From the NCBI GenBank assembly GCA_003254925.1, contig QANZ01028193.1:5433-69432 (forward strand): a DNA stretch of 64,000 nt, read 5' to 3'. Below are positions 1 through 8,999 of the stretch, in pieces. The stretch's first letter is position 1. The number at the start of each line of letters is the position of its first letter. Source of the DNA: Chamaecrista fasciculata (Eukaryota; Streptophyta; Magnoliopsida; Fabales; Fabaceae). The translations under genes and the position numbers were made by a program. Below the pieces are notes generated by a model that had not been told where the DNA came from, searched no databases, and saw nothing but the letters and a program-made list of their open reading frames with translations.

Positions 1-724
1 ATTTATTTTAGTTTATAATAAAAGTAAAATCATGATCGAGAGATAAAGAAATAAAATATAAAGATCTTGAGAACTTGAATTTTCGGTACCAAAATACATA
101 TAATGAATTTGATATATAGTATATCTGTATATGTATTATATATAGTTATATACTCCATCATGTTAATATTAGTCTTAAAATTTTTAAAATATGAGATAAA
201 GTATACAAAAATCTGAAGATAATGTGTAAAAATCTTTCACTAAAAAAAATACTATATACATTGTTATGGATGTGGCCATCCACACATAACATGTGTACAT
301 ATACATGTTATTGTTTACAATAGAATGTTTATATTTTCAAAGTATAGTTATTGTTCCTCAACAAATTACAAGTGTTCTAAAGACACTCTACTACTTTCAC
401 TAATATTTTATACATTATACACAATATATACACAAAACACTCTTCATAAATTCAATTCTATCTAATACTTATATGTGTTTATCAGATATGTTGTATTTAC
501 ATACTACTTATTACTTTCTGGCCAAAAACATATATATACTACTTGCAAATAACGAGGCTTGGCCGACTCTATTCTATATTAATGACACACATACACAAAA
601 GTTTTGTAGAAAACAGATTAACAATTGGTCATTGCATGCATTCATTATTACAACATGTGTAATACCTCAAAAATAGTTGAACCTATTATATATCAACATG
701 CATATATACATATATAATGATAAT
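1..724. other. AT-rich intergenic DNA, no gene seen
   Basis: The stretch is very AT-rich with runs of TATA-like and ACATATA words. The only open frame is 67 codons with no recognisable domain. I see no transposon ends in it. Confidence 0.6.
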
Positions 725-1327
725 TGATACATCACTATTTGGGCGTACGCCTTAATAGCCCTCGAGCCGGGCACCTTCCCTCTCCAAAGCTGGCAAGGCG
801 CACTCAAGCCACGCAGGCGCCCCCTCTACACTTAGGGGCGGTCATGCTCCATCCCGGGTCACAGCGCGCGCCTCCAGACTAACACGCAGTCACCCACGAC
901 TGTTGTGTTCTGCAAACCTCGCTGGGGGAGATCGTGGGTCACGGCCTTAGCCACACCCACGTTCTCCAGTCTCCTGGCGCTCGCCTAGCGACACGACGCA
1001 ATCACCCACGATTTCCTTGCTCCGCAAATCTCGGTCTCCACCACTTACGCTGGTGGAGATCGTGTCTGACTACGTGGTGCGCCCTACGCGCTGGCCACCA
1101 CTCTCCCCCTACTCTATAAATAGAGCTCAACTCAGCAGACTAAGGTTAGCTACTCTTTGCCTCTCAGAATTCTGTTACTTTCATACCTCTCATATACTAA
1201 CTTGAGCGTCGGAGTATTCTTCGCAGGGCCCCCCTGTGAAGCTCTTGCAGGTACTTGGACGATCAACTTGCTCTTGCAGCCTACATCCGTTGAACTAGGT
1301 AAGTGCAATCCATTTTCTAGTTTATCA
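725..1327 (+). mobile_element. solo LTR of a retrotransposon (probably Ty3/gypsy type)
   Basis: A GC-rich island in AT-rich DNA. It begins TGATA and ends TATCA, a short inverted repeat of the TG...CA type, and is flanked on both sides by the 5-bp direct repeat ATAAT (720-724 and 1328-1332). Inside is a TATA box (CTATAAATAG, about 1110-1120), followed by a segment with ACTTGAGCGTCGGAGT and a C-run (about 1199-1233), a signature I associate with plant gypsy-type LTR 3' parts. No internal retrotransposon coding region follows, so this looks like a solo LTR left by recombination. The 5-bp duplication is AT-only, so chance is not excluded; the combination of features makes the call fairly firm. 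Assignment to gypsy is inference from the motif. Confidence 0.75.
1110..1120 (+). promoter_or_regulatory. TATA box inside the solo LTR
   Basis: The sequence CTATAAATAG lies about 210 bp before the LTR 3' end, where an LTR promoter would be expected. It may still start transcripts running towards position 2000. Activity is inference. Confidence 0.45.
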
Positions 1328-1400
1328 ATAATGATAATGACTAGATTCATCAGTTGGCCAAAAAAAAAAAAGACTAGATTCATGATAAAATATATATTAA

Positions 1401-1920
1401 GATCAAAACCTCAAATTGGTCCTAAATATATGTAGTAGATTTCAATTTTGTCTTACATGTTTTATCTGTTTCAAATTGGTCCTATAGACTTCCATAACTT
1501 TTTAAATTGGTCGCAAACTTACTTTCGGGGCTAATTTGATCTCATTTATATATCTTTAGTCTTATTAGTTAGACAGAGAAAGAACTCTTCAAAAATTAAC
1601 AAATAATTGAGAAGACATTGTATTCAGACTTGAAATTAGAAAGATATGACCAACTTTTTTTGTTTATCGTGAAACAGGCAATGCGATTTTAGGACCCAAA
1701 TTTGACATTGTTTGCTTATGGCCTCAATTGAATAGAGAAAGTACTCGTCAAAATTAACATATAACTCTGAATTCATCGTATTAGAACTTGAAATGGGATG
1801 AATATAACCACATATTCAGTAGTTTGGGACCAATTTAATAAATTATGAAAATATGTAGTATGATCAATTTAAAATAAATCAAACATTTTTTGTCAATTTG
1901 AAATCTATCCATACAGGTGT
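1401..1920. mobile_element. degenerate TIR element, GGTCAAAACCTCAAATTGGTCC type
   Basis: The left end GATCAAAACCTCAAATTGGT matches, inverted, the end of another element at 44290-44311. The interior carries several AATTGGTCC words in forward orientation and GGGACCAATTT words near the right end, as expected for long terminal inverted repeats. The right boundary is unclear and I found no clean target duplication. No coding capacity. Confidence 0.45.
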
Positions 1921-1973
1921 GTAGTAAATATACTAAGATAATTTTTACAATTTTTTTCATTATATTTAAAAAT

Positions 1974-2075
1974 CAATGTTGTTAGGACCGAACTGTTCAA
2001 AAACTCGTATAAGTGTTCGATTCACGGTCTAAATCAGATTAACCGGTCGAACCATCAGTTGAACCAGATGATGCA
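1974..2075. mobile_element. fragment of a hAT-like MITE end
   Basis: A CAATGTTGTTAGGACCGAACT stretch followed by AACCGGTCGAACC and GTTGAACC words resembles the termini of the complete hAT-like elements at 2630 and 6967. Only one end is visible, so it is either truncated or strongly diverged. Confidence 0.35.
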
Positions 2076-2167
2076 ATAAATAATAAATAATAATTACTTT
2101 TAATATAAAAAATATACACACTATATACACACATAATTAAAACTAATAATTCATCATTTCTTTTTTC

Positions 2168-2570
2168 GGTTAAAGTACATTTTTTGTCTCACAACTTTTG
2201 CTTAGGTCTCAAATTGGTCCCATAATTTTTTGTTACAGTTTTGGTCCCATATCCTTTTATCAGGTTACGGATTTGGTCTTGTATCACTTTTGGTCTCATC
2301 TCTTTGCAAAAAGTTCCACCATTAGTCTCATCTTACTCAAAATTATGTGACTAATTTTGCATTTGACCCCAATATATGAGACTAATTCTGTAACCTAAAT
2401 AAAAGATATTGGACCAAGTCTTCAACCTGACCCAAAGATATGGGATCAAAAGTGCATCATAAGATCTGCAACTTGCGCAAAAGATATGGAACTAAAAGTG
2501 CAACAAAAAAAGTTATAAGACCAAATTGAAACCTGGGCAAAAGTTATAGAACCAAAAGTGCAGTTTAGCC
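2168..2570. mobile_element. Mutator-like MITE, GGYYAAAGTGC subfamily
   Basis: The left end GGTTAAAGTACATTTTTTGT and the right end (reverse complement GGCTAAACTGCACTTTTGGT) form long inverted repeats of over 100 bp made of TTGGTCCCATAACTTTT-like words. The flanks are T-rich and the 9-bp duplication is imperfect (7 of 9). The family is assigned from copies at 6056 and 19947, whose duplications are exact. No ORF of its own. Confidence 0.7.
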
Positions 2571-2629
2571 TTTTTTTTTTATTAAACTGAAATAGAATAC
2601 ATTACAAGAAAGATCTAAAGACATAAAAT

Positions 2630-3565
2630 CAGGGTTATTAAAACCGGACCGGCCGGTTGAACCGGGGATCGGACACTGATCCGGTCCAAGTCACCCAAAG
2701 AATCGGCCACAGAGAGAACAGGCCAAAAACCTCCCAAACCGGTCAAGAACCGGCAAAACCGGAGTGAACCGGCGGTTCTACGGGTTCAGCTTGTTGGACT
2801 TGAGGGATTTCGCAATAGAAGGAGAAGAAGAAGAAGATTGGGAAGGAGAAGAAGAAGAAGGGTTATGAGTGAGAGGAGCACAACGATCTGAAAGCAGATC
2901 TTCAAAGCAAGGTTGAGATTGAGAATAAAATGCTCCTTGTTCTTCAAAGCAATAGAGATAGCCGCTTCCTTTCTCAAGAATCAAACCAGATCTTGTTGCT
3001 GCTCCGTTTCTTTCATCGTCGTCGTGACATGCTTCTTCTTTGCCGTCGCTTGCTTTGTTCAAAAAAAGTGAATAGGGTTGATATGCCTGGTGTCTAATTA
3101 GGGCTTATTTTCTTAGTGTGATTTATTTTCTTTTTTTAATTTATTTCCTTTTTTTGCATGATTGTGGTTTATTTCTTTGTTGGTAGTTTATTTCTTTTTG
3201 TACTACTTGATTGTGATTTAATTCTTTGATTGTGGATTATTTCCTTCTTGGTGGTTTATTTTTATTTTATTGTTTGGCTCGATTGTGATTTATTTCCTTG
3301 TTAGCTTGTTTCCTTATTGTGTTTATTTGATTATATTTATAATGACTATTTATTAATTTAATTATGACATGTTAAATGTTAATTTTATTATATATAAATT
3401 TTTTCTTAATTATAATTAGTAATTTATTATTTTGTTGGTATATTATTTATTAGTACATTATTTATTATTTAATTAATTTTAAAACGGTCCAACCCCGGTT
3501 GAACCATTGAACCTTGAACCCTTTCTTTGGCCGGTTCAATGTCCGGTCCAGTTTTAATAACCTTG
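2630..3565. mobile_element. hAT-like non-autonomous transposon, 936 bp, with unexplained interior
   Basis: The ends are CAGGGTTATTAAAACCGG and its near-perfect inverted copy ending TTTTAATAACCTTG. An exact 8-bp target duplication CATAAAAT flanks it (2622-2629 and 3566-3573), which is diagnostic of the hAT superfamily. Sub-terminal DNA is rich in CCGGTT words. The interior at 2778-3062 has a different composition and an open frame on the minus strand of 94 codons with Ser-rich and acidic stretches; I do not recognise it. It could be a relic of a parent transposase exon or a captured gene fragment. Confidence 0.85.
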
Positions 3566-3599
3566 CATAAAATAAATTAAAGGCAACAGAGCACATACA

Positions 3600-3790
3600 T
3601 AGATAGGTTTTTCAATGTAATAACCCTCCAGTTTATAAAGCAATGACTAACCCTCCACAGATTGATACTCCATTTAAGGGTCTGTCGTTGACCAATTAAT
3701 TACTGCATACATAATTAAGGCGGGATTCGAACCTCTCACCTTACTTAAGCGACCTAATGAGAGCTCGATCACTAGGCCAATCAAATTTGA
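3600..3790 (-). mobile_element. tRNA-derived SINE
   Basis: Read on the minus strand the sequence contains a pol III A box (TGGCCTAGTGATCGAGC) and, about 35 bases on, a perfect B box (GGTTCGAATCC, plus-strand 3723-3733). This spacing is that of a tRNA promoter, but the flanks cannot fold into a complete tRNA. The body then continues for about 130 bases. The 3' boundary is uncertain. It lies just beyond the stop codon of the B3 gene and may be part of that gene's 3' flank. Confidence 0.6.
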
Positions 3791-3817
3791 TTAATTAAAC
3801 CTCCATATCTTTAATAA

Positions 3818-4555
3818 TTAAGAAGCTAATTTAGCTCGTTTGAGAAGAGAGAAGTTGAAGCAATGATTGTAGGAGTCCCATTGAAACCCAATCTCATCAC
3901 CTAACCTCAAACGGCGTCGTTTCACAAAGTCTTGATTCCAATCTCCGATGAAGACATAGTTCTTGAAGGAAGCCCATCGCTTCAATATGAGCTCGTGCAT
4001 GGATCGAGTTTCCACATCCCACACCCTAACCGCTTTTCCTGCCACCAATAACGACTCCTCCACCTCCTCAATATGTTGGTTGTTGTTGTTAAGGTTGTTA
4101 TAATAATGATTAAGATGATGATGATGGTGCATGAATCTAGGATTAGTTATGAAGGCGGGAGCCACCAGATTCTCTGTCAAATCCGACAAGAGGAGGAGGC
4201 GGTTAAGTTTTCCGAGATCGCTGGTGGTTAGGATTTTCTTGATCTTCCATGGATCATCATAGAGTTTTAGGGCAGTGGAGAAACCCCACTCTCCATCATT
4301 ATTATTGGTTTTGGAGGGAGATGAAGGAATATTAGGGTTTGATGAAGAAGAGGAAGATGATGATTTTTTGTAAGTTGTAGTAGTAGTACCATAATTAGTA
4401 GAGAGGGATAATTCAGTGGAAACCCATGTTGATGATGATGATGATTCCTTGAGATGATGATGATCATTTGGCACGTAGAAGAAATCATAAGGTTGAAGTT
4501 GTTGAACTTGTTGTTGGTGGTAATTTTGATGATGAGGAGGATGATTTCTTTCCAT
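3818..4555 (-). CDS. B3-domain DNA-binding protein (REM-like, At2g33720 type)
   Basis: A single-exon frame of 245 residues. The B3 fold covers roughly residues 102-241: it opens with PWKIKKILTTSDLGKLNRLL, then GKAVRVWDVETRSMHELILK, and closes with the RLGDEIGFQWD strand (about 217-227) typical of the plant B3 family. B3 domains bind DNA in the major groove, so the protein is probably a nuclear regulator. The N-terminal 100 residues are low-complexity, rich in His, Gln, Ser and Thr, and a His/Asn-rich insert (about 142-160) splits the domain. The frame stays open 47 codons further upstream, but that part translates a TA repeat, so the ATG at 4555 beginning MERNHPP is preferred. Target genes cannot be inferred from sequence. 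Confidence 0.85.
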   Translation of the reverse strand: MERNHPPHHQNYHQQQVQQLQPYDFFYVPNDHHHLKESSSSSTWVSTELSLSTNYGTTTTTYKKSSSSSSSSNPNIPSSPSKTNNNDGEWGFSTALKLYDDPWKIKKILTTSDLGKLNRLLLLSDLTENLVAPAFITNPRFMHHHHHLNHYYNNLNNNNQHIEEVEESLLVAGKAVRVWDVETRSMHELILKRWASFKNYVFIGDWNQDFVKRRRLRLGDEIGFQWDSYNHCFNFSLLKRAKLAS

Positions 4556-4608
4556 CTTTGTAGTTTTTAATTTGTATATATTCCTTGAGATTATGTCTTT
4601 TTGTACAT

Positions 4609-4626
4609 AATATATATATATATATA
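4609..4626 (-). promoter_or_regulatory. TA repeat / probable TATA region of the B3 gene
   Basis: An uninterrupted TATATATATATATATA run lies 55-70 bases upstream of the chosen ATG on the minus strand. It is a plausible TATA element, although TA runs are common in this DNA and the transcript start is unknown. Confidence 0.35.
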
Positions 4627-4799
4627 GGAAAGAATCATTGTGGAAACTACAGTCAAGCTTTTGATCTACTGGTTGAGTTAATATTCTTTGATTCATTACA
4701 TATACAATACAAGGTTACAAAAGAGTTGAGGGAAAAAAAAGCTAAAAAGGAATATACTGTTATAGGAAAAAGGGAACATCACATTAATATAGAGAATAT

Positions 4800-5715
4800 A
4801 TAATCAAAAGTTTAGGTCCCCTCCTACATTAAACTTAATTGGTATTCGATTTTTGGCTCCATGTCAAAGGTATATATATATATATTATATATATATATGG
4901 CTGCTTTCTTTCTTAATTAAAACTATTAAATACATATAATTGGTACATATATGTATAGTCATCAAGTTGGAAGAAATAATATAGATGGTCAAATAATTAT
5001 TTGAATCAGTTAAGAACCGAAAACAATTAGTGAAAAATGAGTCGAATTCAAAAAGGAAGATAAGTTAAGAATTACAAATCAAGGCTTATTAGTTAATTAA
5101 ATTTGAAGGGAAGTATTAGTCAGAAATCTATCAAAATGAGTACTGAATTGGTTGTATAGAAATTTTAAAACTCTTTCCAGATTTTAAGTGATTCATTATA
5201 TATTCCTTAAGAAGCTCAGGTTCTTAATAAAACAAACATGGCCAAAATCTTATTTTGGTCCTTTATGTTTATCATAAATTTTGTTTTAGTCCCTAATAAA
5301 CATATATATGAAGTAGATTTCAAATTGATCACACCAATATTTCATTTATTTTATATTTTATATTAATTAGTCTAACATATTTATGTGATTTTTTTTAGTT
5401 GAGTCTCAAATTACTGAATATGATCATATCTATATTATTTTTAAATTTGATTTGCTTTTAATTAATGAATATTTTTTCCTATTCAATTGGAGCTTCTAGC
5501 AAATTAGATAAAATCAAATTTCCAAAAGTTAACCACTTATTTATTATAAAATGGATAAAATTAGCGATATCCTTATCATTTTAAGTTTAAAACTATGTAT
5601 TAATGTTAAAAGAGTATTCTTTATATTTCTAATTAAGAGCCTCGAAAAACAAAGACAAATCAAAATGAGAAAATATAAAATATCTCACTAGATGCATGCG
5701 TCAATTCCTATCTAT
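4800..5715. other. AT-rich intergenic DNA with a transposon-end fragment
   Basis: No gene seen. At about 5241-5330 a stretch beginning GGCCAAAATCTTATTTTGGT resembles the left end of the element at 25802, but no matching right end was found. A TATATA palindrome lies at 4871-4898. Confidence 0.5.
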
Positions 5716-6028
5716 CTATGAAGCATACGTAGGAACATTCCATGAGACATGATATGGATATGGACACATTGATATACCAAATTTTTAAAATTACTCAAAA
5801 CGATATATATTTATATATAAAAATAATTAATTAAAAAAATTTTAAATTTTGATGAAAATTTTAATATTACAATATCTATTGATAATATATGTCATATGTG
5901 TCATTTTATTTTATTATTTATTATATTAAAGTCACAAAAAATTGATTTTATATTTTGAAACTTATGAATATGTGTCGTATGGATAACATGACGACACACT
6001 CTTCAAATGAAGTATTCATGCTTCATAG
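5716..6028. mobile_element. TIR MITE, CTATGAAGCAT family
   Basis: The left end CTATGAAGCATACG and the right end CATGCTTCATAG are inverted copies. The interior holds GGACAC / GTGTCG words and an AT-rich centre. The same family, in the opposite orientation, is at 43128-43463, where about 300 bp align by eye. No coding capacity and no clear target duplication, so the superfamily is left open. Confidence 0.65.
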
Positions 6029-6055
6029 CTTCATACTCTTAATTATTATTATTTA

Positions 6056-6423
6056 GGCTAAAGTGCGAATTTAGTCTCATATCTTTTGCTCAGTTCCTAA
6101 TTTGGTCTCATATATCTTTTTGTTGCACTTTTGGTCTCATATCTTTGGGTTAGGTCCCAATTTGGTCTCATATTTTTTTTGTTGCAGATTTAGTTTCATA
6201 TCTTTGGGTTAATTATAAAATTGGTCTTATATATTTGGGTCAGGTTTAGAAGTGGTTGATCCTTTTGCAAAAATATGAAACTAATTGTGCAACTTACCTA
6301 AAAGATATGAGACGAAAGTTGGAACGTTTTGCAAAGATATAGGACCTAAACTGCAACATAAAGAGATACAAGACCAAACTGAAAACTGAGCAAAAGATAA
6401 GAAATCAAATTTACACTTTGACC
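6056..6423. mobile_element. Mutator-like MITE, 368 bp, exact 9-bp target duplication
   Basis: Starts GGCTAAAGTGCGAATTTAGT and ends in the inverted form ACACTTTGACC. It is flanked by the exact 9-bp duplication TATTATTTA (6047-6055 and 6424-6432). Long terminal inverted repeats, 9-bp duplication and lack of coding sequence together indicate a non-autonomous Mutator-like element. This copy defines the boundaries of the family. Confidence 0.88.
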
Positions 6424-6966
6424 TATTATTTAATTTATTTTTCAACCACATCAGTCAAAGAATCCGTGGTGGGGGCACTTGTTGCACTTGGTACCACAAT
6501 CGGTTTCAGCTTTAGGGAAGAATATCCACATGTGTGTAATTCCCAATTTTCAAAACCCCTTTCTTTTTTCTTGAAAATAGAATATATCATAGTTTTTTTT
6601 CTTTTTCTTTTCTTTGAATTCTTTTCTTGTAAATGTTCAGTCTCATTACAAACAGGATTGCTTAAATCGATATAATTTATTGATACGTAGTTAAATTACA
6701 TAAATACTCAATTATAAGTTATATATTACCTTGTTTATTTGTATAATTGCAATGTAAGTTTGTTGGTGGTTAGATATTTATAAGATAAAGGTGCAAGGGT
6801 GATCATTATCCAAACAAGAGAATAGTATTCGATTGATTAAAATAATACTTCGATAGCAAAATGTTTGTATTGTATTGTAAGAAAGTGATAGGAACAGAGC
6901 ACGTATAAAAGACATCATGATGAATATAGAACAATGTATGAGATTGGCTAACTAGAAAGTAGAAAG

Positions 6967-7577
6967 CAGGGTTGTCAGAACTGGACCGGACGATCTGACC
7001 GGTTTGACCGCCAACCGAATGTGAAAGCGAGTGGGTTCGACCAAAAAAACTAAACTGTCGGTTGGACCGGTTTTAACCGGACAAAACCGGCGAACCGGGT
7101 CGAACAGCTGGACTGAACCGGCGGTCCAACTTTTTTTTTTTTTTAAATCTCAATTTTTTTTGTTTGCTTATGCTCTCTATTCATTTTCTTATTTGGTCAT
7201 CTTCCTCTATTTTGTGTTGAACTTGAAATTTGAGGGTCGAAATGTTAAATTTAATTAACTATTATGAATTTATGACTTATTAGATCTTATTTAAGATACA
7301 TTAAGTCCATTCACTTGCTTGAAAAAATGCATTTAATCTATAATCTTTAGTAGTGGAGAGAAAAATTATATTATTTAGATGAAAAAATGTATTTAGTAAT
7401 AAATTAAATGCATTTCTTAAACCACAAACAAAAAATATATAATATTTATTTTAATATATTAAAAATAATTATTTATTGAGTCATCCGGTCCGACCAATGG
7501 TTCAACCGATTAAACCAATCAGACCGTAAACCGGATGCTTGTCCGAGTCTCTATCCGGTTTGGTTTTGACAACACTG
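6967..7577. mobile_element. hAT-like MITE, 611 bp
   Basis: Termini are CAGGGTTGTCAGAACTGGAC and the inverted CAAAACCAAACCGG-type end finishing GTTTTGACAACACTG. The flanks GTAGAAAG and ATAGAAAG agree in 7 of 8 bases, fitting an aged 8-bp hAT duplication. Sub-terminal CCGGTT words match the 936-bp element at 2630. The interior open frame of 75 codons is not recognisable. Confidence 0.8.
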
Positions 7578-8000
7578 ATAGAAAGTAAAAGATTATACTT
7601 CAGGCCAAAAAAAAAAAAGTAAAAGATTATAGAGAGAGTTAAACTTTTATTAAGTCACCATTTTAATACAGAGGGTTAAACTTTTATCAAACGCACCACT
7701 AATTTTTAATTAAATTCATGACATATTCTCTTTAATTAAAGATATAATATCATTAATTAAAGATATAATATTTTAAAAGCCACATAAAAAAATTTTATTT
7801 TATATTAATCCAATAAATTTAATAAAATTGTAAAAAAATATGTAGTATCTTTAAATATGAACAATTATTTATAATCATTACTTTCATAACAAAAAAAAGT
7901 ATATTCATCTGAATAATTTTTTTCTTTAGAAAAAGAACGGACCATATTAAGAGAAATAATTTATACATGATAGACTAAAAAAAACTAAAAAGAAAAAAGA
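7578..8000. other. AT-rich intergenic DNA, nothing recognised
   Basis: Low-complexity AT-rich DNA between two transposon clusters. A short direct repeat (TTAATTAAAGATATAAT, about 7732-7770) is the only structure seen. Confidence 0.5.
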
Positions 8001-8257
8001 GTAAACTAACAATTTGGTCATTGAAAGATCACCGAACTGATAACTTTGTTCCTAAAAGATTAAAATATCAGTTTAGTCCCTGAAAGATTAAAATGGTATA
8101 CTAATTAGTACTTAGTCATTTTTATGGACTACATAGTATACTGTTTAGTTTTTTAAGGATTTAAAAGTATACCATTTTGATCTTTCAAGAACTAAACTGT
8201 ACATTTCAATTTTTCAAAAATCGAGATCTTCGAGGACTAAATTGTTAGTCTACTAAA
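8001..8257. mobile_element. short TIR element, GTAGACTAACAATTTAGTCC type
   Basis: The left end GTAAACTAACAATTTGGTCA and the right end, reverse complement GTAGACTAACAATTTAGTCC, are inverted repeats. Internal words such as CAGTTTAGTCCCTGAAAGAT also recur inverted. Target duplication is obscured by A-runs. A related degenerate element is at 35597-35750. Confidence 0.55.
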
Positions 8258-8261
8258 AAAA

Positions 8262-8684
8262 GGTCAAAGTGCACTTTTTTCCCATAACTTTTGCTTAGTT
8301 TCAATTTGGTCCCATAACTTTTTTTGTTGCACTTTTGGTCTCATCTCTGTGCAAAAAGTTGCATATTTGGTCTCGTATCACTTTTGGTCCCATATCTTTG
8401 AATTGGTCCCATATTTTTGCAAAAATTTTCACCGTCAGTCTCACCTGATCCAAATATATGGGATCGATTCTGCATCTGACCTAAAGATATGTGACCAATT
8501 CTGCAATCTGATCAAAATATATGAGACCAATTCTGCAGCATGATCTAAAGATATGGGACCAAAAGTGATACGGGACCAAATCTGCAAATTTTTACAAAGA
8601 TATGGGACCAAAAGTGTAACAAAAAAAGTTATAAGACCAAATTGAGACATGAGCAAAAGTTATGGACCAAAAGTGTTCTTTAAC
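8262..8684. mobile_element. Mutator-like MITE, GGTCAAAGTGCACTTTT subfamily
   Basis: Long inverted repeats of the same family as 6056-6423. The right tip is eroded (AAGTGTTCTTTAAC). It lies about 315 bp before the start codon of the PPR-SMR gene and so sits in or near that gene's promoter. No exact duplication is left. Confidence 0.65.
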
Positions 8685-8999
8685 AAAAATGAAATATAAA
8701 AATTGAAAAGGGCATTTGAGTGTAATGGAGAGAAACAACCCTGAACGGCGTTTTCAGGGTTTAAGGCTCCTTCCTCCTCTTTTGGAATCGAAGTAGCGAC
8801 CAAAGTAATTCTATAAGCAATTCTATCACTCTCTCTTGCAAATCTAGCTCTATTCTCTACCCTCTTCATCATCTTCATCACGACCTATCCGCTGTTTCAG
8901 AAGTCGCCGGCGGTGGTCCTCCGTCTTCCCCAAACGCATGGTATGCTTGTCTTCTTTCTTCCGTTTTCGTCCAATCAACCGAGTATATTATAGATTTCA

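Noticed and set aside
3716-3790. True tRNA gene on the minus strand
   Set aside because: A and B boxes are present, but the flanking bases do not form an acceptor stem and the sequence continues as a SINE body.
8938-8999. Upstream ATG with a small intron before the PPR-SMR gene
   Set aside because: ATG at 8938 is followed by GT, and an AG precedes 9000, but an intron of about 50 bases is too short for plants; the ATG at 9000 gives a normal targeting peptide.
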